This document shows positions 18,807 to 23,688 of a DNA stretch of 23,688 nt, in pieces. Location: the NCBI GenBank assembly GCA_008931825.1, contig QXVZ01024626.1, positions 1-23,688 on the forward strand. Reading direction: 5' to 3'. This DNA comes from Phallusia fumigata. Its lineage: Eukaryota; Chordata; Ascidiacea; Phlebobranchia; Ascidiidae. The translations under genes were made by a program, and so were the position numbers. Numbering within the stretch: position 1 is the first letter of the stretch; every line of letters begins with the position of its first letter. Below the pieces are notes generated by a model. It worked only from the letters and a program-made list of their open reading frames with translations, had not been told where the DNA came from and searched no databases.

Positions 18807-19372
18807 GAATGAAGTTTGGCGAAATACGTTTAAAAAACATTTTTCCGTCTAAAAACCTGTTGGTATTTGATTTAGTTAGTTTGTGTTTGTGTTTTGTACA
18901 AATAAAAAACACCCTTACCCCAAAACAATACAACATTCGATCAATAAATCTAACATAAAAATACCTATCAAACATTTCGTTGTTTATCTTTATATTCTAG
19001 GTTTTTTGACACAAAAGACGTTGTTTTTAGACCGAACGTCCTGATATGTTGGTTTGCGATACAAATAAAACTTTGCAGTGCCCAGACAAACATAGCAGCC
19101 CCCAAGCGATAAATGTCACGTTCAACTTGTGCAAACAATATGTCGATTACAGGAACGGCCTCCGATTACCGAAATTTGAGAACATTAACGTCGAGGATAC
19201 ATATTCAACAGAAAGGAAGGTTTATTGAACAGAATTTGAGCTTCGAGTTTCGAGTTTAATATGGCGCGTAATCAGCGCAAAAAAAAATGTGCACAAAAAT
19301 GTTTGGTTTATTGCATGAAGATATGTAATAAGTTTTGACTGTAAGACTCTGAAACAGTCACTTCAGTGTTGT

Positions 19373-19455
19373 GTGTCGTTCACCTTTAAGTTGCATCCTG
19401 CAGGTCGTTCACCTTTGAAGTTGGATCTGTAGGTTGTTCACCTTTAAAGTAGATA
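19373..19455. repeat. 29-bp minisatellite, three copies, 3' flank of gene 1
   Basis: GTCGTTCACCTTT-type units start at about 19373, 19401 and 19430 (third unit GTTGTTCACCTTT). The middle unit has AGGTCGTTCACCT, an IR1-like nuclear-receptor motif. It is homologous to 3667-3726. Confidence 0.8.
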
Positions 19456-19753
19456 CCGCTTTAGCGTTCAAGGCAATAAAGCAGTAACCGCCAACAAACA
19501 CTTGAACTAAATTAATATTTAAAATTGATAAATATTTAATTCTGTTCTAATTTGGGGCACGATTGATTGATTTACCAGGCCATAAAAAATATAAAACCAA
19601 CCGCTGGTCAATTATATGGGGTTAAATACAACACCAGTTTAAACAGTGCAAATTGTGACTTGGTATGCCATCTTCTAATTTCGAATCTAAATTTAATCCA
19701 GGCAGAGCATTTAAACAAAGCAGCTCTGAAAATATTCGAAGATTAAATATTAC

Positions 19754-19909
19754 CAATGAAAGTTTTCCAATAAAGTATGCAGATTCAGATATCGAACAAA
19801 CAGCTGCTGCAACTGTTTGGCCTGTCATTGCTACACACACTGTGTAAAAAATATAATAGTTCTCCAACGATTTGTGCAGCAAGCAAGCGCATTTGCTGGT
19901 TAGCACAAA
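19754..19909 (-). other. Repeated open module X, copy C (52 codons, unidentified)
   Basis: This open frame on the minus strand contains QTVAAAVCSISESAYFIGK and has the same length, frame and terminal GT as the copy at 8315-8160. It lies about 450 nt downstream of the gene 1 stop codon. It is not similar to any P450 exon. Confidence 0.35.
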
Positions 19910-20147
19910 GTGCTGTGAAGAAACAAAATCATCACTGGGCGAGGTGGCAGCAATATGGACAATTGTGTTTCGACTGACGGTTTTGATAACCAAACTAAAA
20001 ACAATCGTTACAAAATATTATATGTTACAATCATTATTATCCAGCTTGCAAATGTTGTTGTGTCTTTGTTAAAAAGACCTCTTTCCTTAGCAAGGCGAAA
20101 TTGAGGGTATGCGGTTGGTATACAAACCTTTCGCTAAAAAGTACGAC

Positions 20148-20181
20148 CCGTGGCGTCACGATTATCTATACAATGCGGCAC
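20148..20181. promoter_or_regulatory. Conserved 34-bp block, copy 2
   Basis: It differs from 8464-8497 by one base (20172). It has the same CRE-like and GATA-like words and lies about 180 nt past the gene 1 stop, overlapping the likely 3' end of the transcript. Confidence 0.4.
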
Positions 20182-20194
20182 ATTTTCATTTTGT

Positions 20195-20200
20195 TTTATT
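20195..20200 (-). terminator. Candidate poly(A) signal of P450 gene 1
   Basis: AATAAA on the minus strand, about 160 nt after the stop at 20363-20361. Confidence 0.4.
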
Positions 20201-20360
20201 TAAAACGTAGAAGGAACCACGCAAACATGCATTACATATTACAAGAGAATTAGCAAACTTATTAGATGATACTGCTAAATTCAAATGAAACAGACGTCAG
20301 TAATTATTTGAAAAGTTTCGCAGATGCAATTAACCACAGGGAGCAGTACAGAGCGGCACT

Positions 20361-23153
20361 TTAACGTTCCTTAGCAACCATCTTGAAGGGAAGCGGTATA
20401 TATGCTTGGATCCCATTTCCAGTATCGATATTGGGTAATTCCCCCATATCAGGGTCGGGAAGAAACTCGAACTTTTGCACAAGACTGACGAGAAATATGA
20501 AAACTTCCATTCTGGCTAGTTGCTCCCCCAGACAATGACGAGGTCCCACAGAGAACGGGATCACGTGATGAGATTTGACGAATCGGCGTTGAGCATCAAG
20601 ATGACGTTCGGGAATAAAGCGTTTCGGTTGATAAAAATTCTTCGCGTCATTGTGGACAGCCCAGATGTTGGGCAAAATCTTTGGGAGTAATAAATGTGAG
20701 ACAAAATACCACCCGAATATCGCGTATAAACAACAAGTTTCAAATCGGTGAGTGCAAAAGTCAGATAAAGTTTATTGTTGGAACAACAACCTGATAATAA
20801 AAGTACTTACAATTGTTCCTTTGGCAATGGAAAATCCTTTTAGTGTTGTGTCTTTAGTTGTTGCATGCTGAACAGAAAGGGGTACTAGTGTTCGGTATCT
20901 GTAGAGTTCCTCGATGAAAGCTTGTGTATAGGGAAGTTCAGATCGATGTGACATTGACACAACACCACCATCACCTTAAAAAATGTTTACAAAGTTCTTC
21001 AACATTTAACGTTGAGCGGTTACTTCAGGCCTCTACTTTTATTTATTCTAAAAACCTATTTATCTTAAAAGTAAGTAGGATATTTCAAGACAAAACAAAA
21101 ATATGTAATATATGAGGTCCTGTAAGAAATGTCAATTTCACTGATTTTATAGCATATCTAACAGGAAGAGAGTGAGCAGGGTTATACTTTTATCTGTCTC
21201 TGTCAACATAGCGCTGCCTAGTGTCGTAAAAAAGGCAGTGGCGATAACTGCTGTGTTTAGAAATCCTACCGACGACTTTTGATATTTCTTCATATAATTT
21301 TCTCTGTTCCTCAGGATGATGAAGTAAACACAAGATTCCCCACCTCAGAGTGGTAGTCGTCGTTTCCGTTCCAGCCAAAAAAACTTCACGAATAAACTGA
21401 AGAAGATTTTCATCCTGTTCAATCAGAGGTTTTAATATTAAACTTCGCGAAAGAAGAAATTCTAACACAAATCCGTTAAAGAATCTAATCATGAAAGTAG
21501 CAATTAAGGCTTCAAATGTTATTCTGGGGGCGACCTGGATAAAATTTCTCCTGTACAATGAAACCGCCGTGGTTTAGTTGGTTTGTTTTTGCCTGATTGG
21601 AGCAATAACAGACTGGGTTGTGTTCGAAAATTGCACGCGAAAGTTACCAATGGTTTAAGTCGTCGTGTTTCACTGAATAAAAGCAACCAAGTGTTTTACT
21701 CAGGCAAAATGGGGAGCTGAATCGGGATTGGATCTAAAACTTAGCTCACTTAAACTTACCGTAAAGCATTTCTTCTGCTTATTCATTCCCGCAATGTAAG
21801 CGACAGTTACATCCCGCAAGTTCTCCTGGTCAAAACTTTTCTTGTGGCTCGTGATAATTTCTCCAACGAAATCTAAAATGCGATATTGATTTTCCTGGAT
21901 AAAATTGCAGAACAAGTTGTTAAATAATTTAGATCAGAGCAGTTGGTTAGTTTTGCTTTGCAAAATACATTTTTACCTAAAAACTGATTGGTTTTTGCTG
22001 ATTGTCATTACCATTTTGTATCAACTAAAAATTAGCACTCCTCTGGCTAATTAAAGCCACATACGGTCATTGACGAACTGTACAATTATGACTTACCGAA
22101 CAAATCATTGTTTATCTTCATAAACATCTGTAAGTTTTTCGACACGAAAGATGTTCGTTCAAGGAAAGGCAGAAACATTAAAGTTCGAAGCGTTTTAGTT
22201 ACATCGGGGTGCGACGTTCTATTGCAAAATAACAAGCATTAAGTGAAGCACGGATCAAAAACTACCTACTTATTGGTACGAAAACACTATATGTCCACAA
22301 ATTTGCATTTAACGTCTGCATAGAACTTGAAATATGTGAGATTGAATGCTTAACACGTCTTGTTGGCCAATGCTTTTTCGAATTGAAGTTTTTCCTATAG
22401 AGTCAACAAAAGTCTTCAGTGTGAAGAAACGTGTGACGGAGAATAAATGTTTACAATTACTCGAAAATACGCAACACCTAATGTGCACTTGAGAAACAGG
22501 AACGACCTTGGATTTGGCAAGACTGGTGCTGGGTCAACGAAGTCAAACGAGCTCTGACCTAACAGCCTAACCAATAAGTTACTAACAAATTTCCGACATT
22601 GTGCATCATTTCTTGAAACTTTTCATCGTCATAATCAAATCTTTGTCCGAATATTACGCTGCATATGTTGTTTGAAACCGCATTCGACAGGATAGGCTGC
22701 AATTAGTAAACAATACATAAAAATAGATGGATTTAAGTAGATGGATTAACCAGATGTTTTGTAGGTTATTGGTTACACAAACGCCTGCATTGGGGTTTTG
22801 GTTAAAACATCTGACGCTTGTATTTCTGTGAGGAAAATCTGCAACAGCATTATCTAAAACCTATAAGTCGCTGTTCTACAAAATCGAACAAGTTTTAGTA
22901 AACAATTTATATATTGGGCTATTGCCATTGGAATTCTTTCTTACTGTTAAACATCAGGCCAAATAGGTGTAGTTACATTGGGTTTCTCGAGTCGGTGGTT
23001 GTATGCAAACATTTGCGATTAGCTTTCTGTAAATAATTCTTATCACTTACACGAATGTCAAAAGCTTTTCCTTCGTTACGTTGTATGGCTTCGTTCAAAT
23101 ATTCAGCTTCCTCTTGTGCCCGTTCTTCCATGCTTTTCTTGCCAGCACCGTAT
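20361..23153 (-). CDS. Cytochrome P450, CYP2-clan, gene 1 (exons 3-9; 5' end outside window)
   Basis: Exons on the minus strand: 3 23153-23051, 4 22696-22587, 5 22218-22097, 6 21872-21760, 7 21414-21270, 8 20974-20811, 9 20678-20361. Each has the same size and phase as in gene 2. The sequence is open throughout: [20 protein letters not shown] (exon 3), the exon 4 segment [21 protein letters not shown]-helix LAGTETTT with the normal acid-threonine pair, K-helix EELYR, PKRF in place of PERF, and haem loop [17 protein letters not shown] ending MVAKER. The exon 4 donor is GTTAGT; the others are GTAAG- or GTAGG-type. Exons 1 and 2 are not within 23154-23688. It is very probably a functional microsomal monooxygenase, and its exon 6 and intron 6 are the closest relatives of the orphan exon 6 copies. 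Confidence 0.92.
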
Positions 23154-23688
23154 CTAAAAACAAGATAGCTATCAACATGAAAAATTAACCTGAATTTCTT
23201 TCCAATTTCCAAAATAAGTTCAAACTTGGCAAACACGTTTATGTTCTGCGCGTATTAAATCTTGCTTACTGATCAACAAACGTTTGTTTTGGTGCGGACA
23301 AATAAAAACCTTCGTCAGATTTCGCTTGATTTAAGTCTAATTTTGTTTTGCATAACCACAGTTTCGAAAAGACAATTTGGACACACAGTTTCGAAAAGAC
23401 GATTTTCTTCTGTAACTTAATATGGTGTAACATGAAACCGTGACGTCGGTTACATACAATAAGTCTTTCATCTGGCTTATTCCATCTAGTGATCTTGTAC
23501 AGTATTTTAAAACTTACAAAACCTTAAAATGCCTATACTCTCAATCTTACTTTAAGCACAATTAAGTACTATCTTACATAATGTACATCATTGATTTCAA
23601 AGTTTAAAGCATTAGTTTTCGAAGTGGTTCATTTTAAGGGGCCCGTAAAAGGCTTTAGCTAAAACAGTATATTGTACCACAACAATCA
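23154..23688 (-). other. Gene 1 intron 2 (partial)
   Basis: This is upstream of exon 3 of gene 1. No exon 2 (C-helix) sequence can be found, so the intron is at least 535 nt, compared with 109 nt in gene 2 and 479 nt in gene 5. A 17-bp direct repeat (CACAGTTTCGAAAAGAC at 23357 and 23384) is the only structure noted. Confidence 0.6.

Larger units (their letters stand above)
18807..20360. other. 3' flank of P450 gene 1
   Basis: No intact gene is seen. In order of transcription it holds a block at 20220-20300 homologous to 16490-16580, the conserved 34-bp block (20148-20181), module X (19909-19754), a conserved stretch at 19470-19565 shared with the flank of pseudogene 3b (3780-3850), the minisatellite (19373-19455), and a decayed module Y (about 19215-19105). 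A short AGACAAACATAGCAGCCC is also found near 1662. Confidence 0.6.

Noticed and set aside
1..23688. CRISPR array, operon, prophage or other prokaryotic system
   Set aside because: No regularly spaced repeats with unique spacers, no ribosome binding sites and no long open frames. Split P450 exons with GT-AG introns show a eukaryotic genome.
23154..23688. Exon 2 of gene 1 expected upstream of exon 3
   Set aside because: Neither the C-helix motif nor the exon 2 donor context could be found on the minus strand, so it must lie beyond the window.

Overview
The window looks like a piece of an animal nuclear genome. It is AT-rich and intron-rich, with canonical GT-AG splice sites, and has no operons or bacterial features. 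It holds part of a tandem cluster of microsomal cytochrome P450 genes of the CYP2 clan, all read from the minus strand. The gene structure is the same in every copy: small exons with fixed phases, where the one complete gene has exons of 285, 140, 103, 110, 122, 113, 145, 164 and 318 nt. The intron after the I/J-helix region (phase 1) and the one after the PKGT region (phase 0) match the vertebrate CYP2 layout, while the haem-cysteine region is carried on a single last exon. A small-genome invertebrate deuterostome such as a tunicate (Ciona-like) would fit, but this is inference. The isolated single Ns beside near-identical duplications also suggest a highly polymorphic draft assembly.

Layout, read in the direction of transcription (right to left). 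(1) 23153-20361: P450 gene 1, 5' end outside the window, exons 3-9 intact. (2) 18759-18647 and 17079-16967: two orphan copies of exon 6 inside a ~1.45 kb direct duplication (15678-17126 and 17357-18806). (3) 15169-10352: P450 gene 2, complete, 9 exons, 499 aa, with unusual residues at two normally conserved sites. (4) 9808-8676: a decayed P450 with broken exons 1, 2 and 7 only. (5) 8043-4209: a P450 pseudogene with a truncated exon 2, a 1-nt deletion in exon 3, and perfectly intact exons 4-9. (6) 1827-1720: a lone broken exon 2 of the gene-2 type. (7) 1352-1: P450 gene 5, intact exons 1 and 2 and the start of exon 3, running off the left edge.

The 3' flanks of the paralogues are homologous. 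They carry a 29-bp minisatellite with a nuclear-receptor-like inverted repeat, a nearly invariant 34-bp block, and two repeated open modules not related to P450. Mobile-element traces include a likely tRNA-derived SINE in gene 2 intron 5, a tRNA-like B box in the pseudogene, and hAT-like termini near 3.0-3.2 kb. The products would be ER-anchored haem monooxygenases using NADPH-P450 reductase. Their substrates cannot be read from sequence. The cluster shows a birth-and-death history: intact genes, freshly killed genes and single-exon fossils lie side by side.
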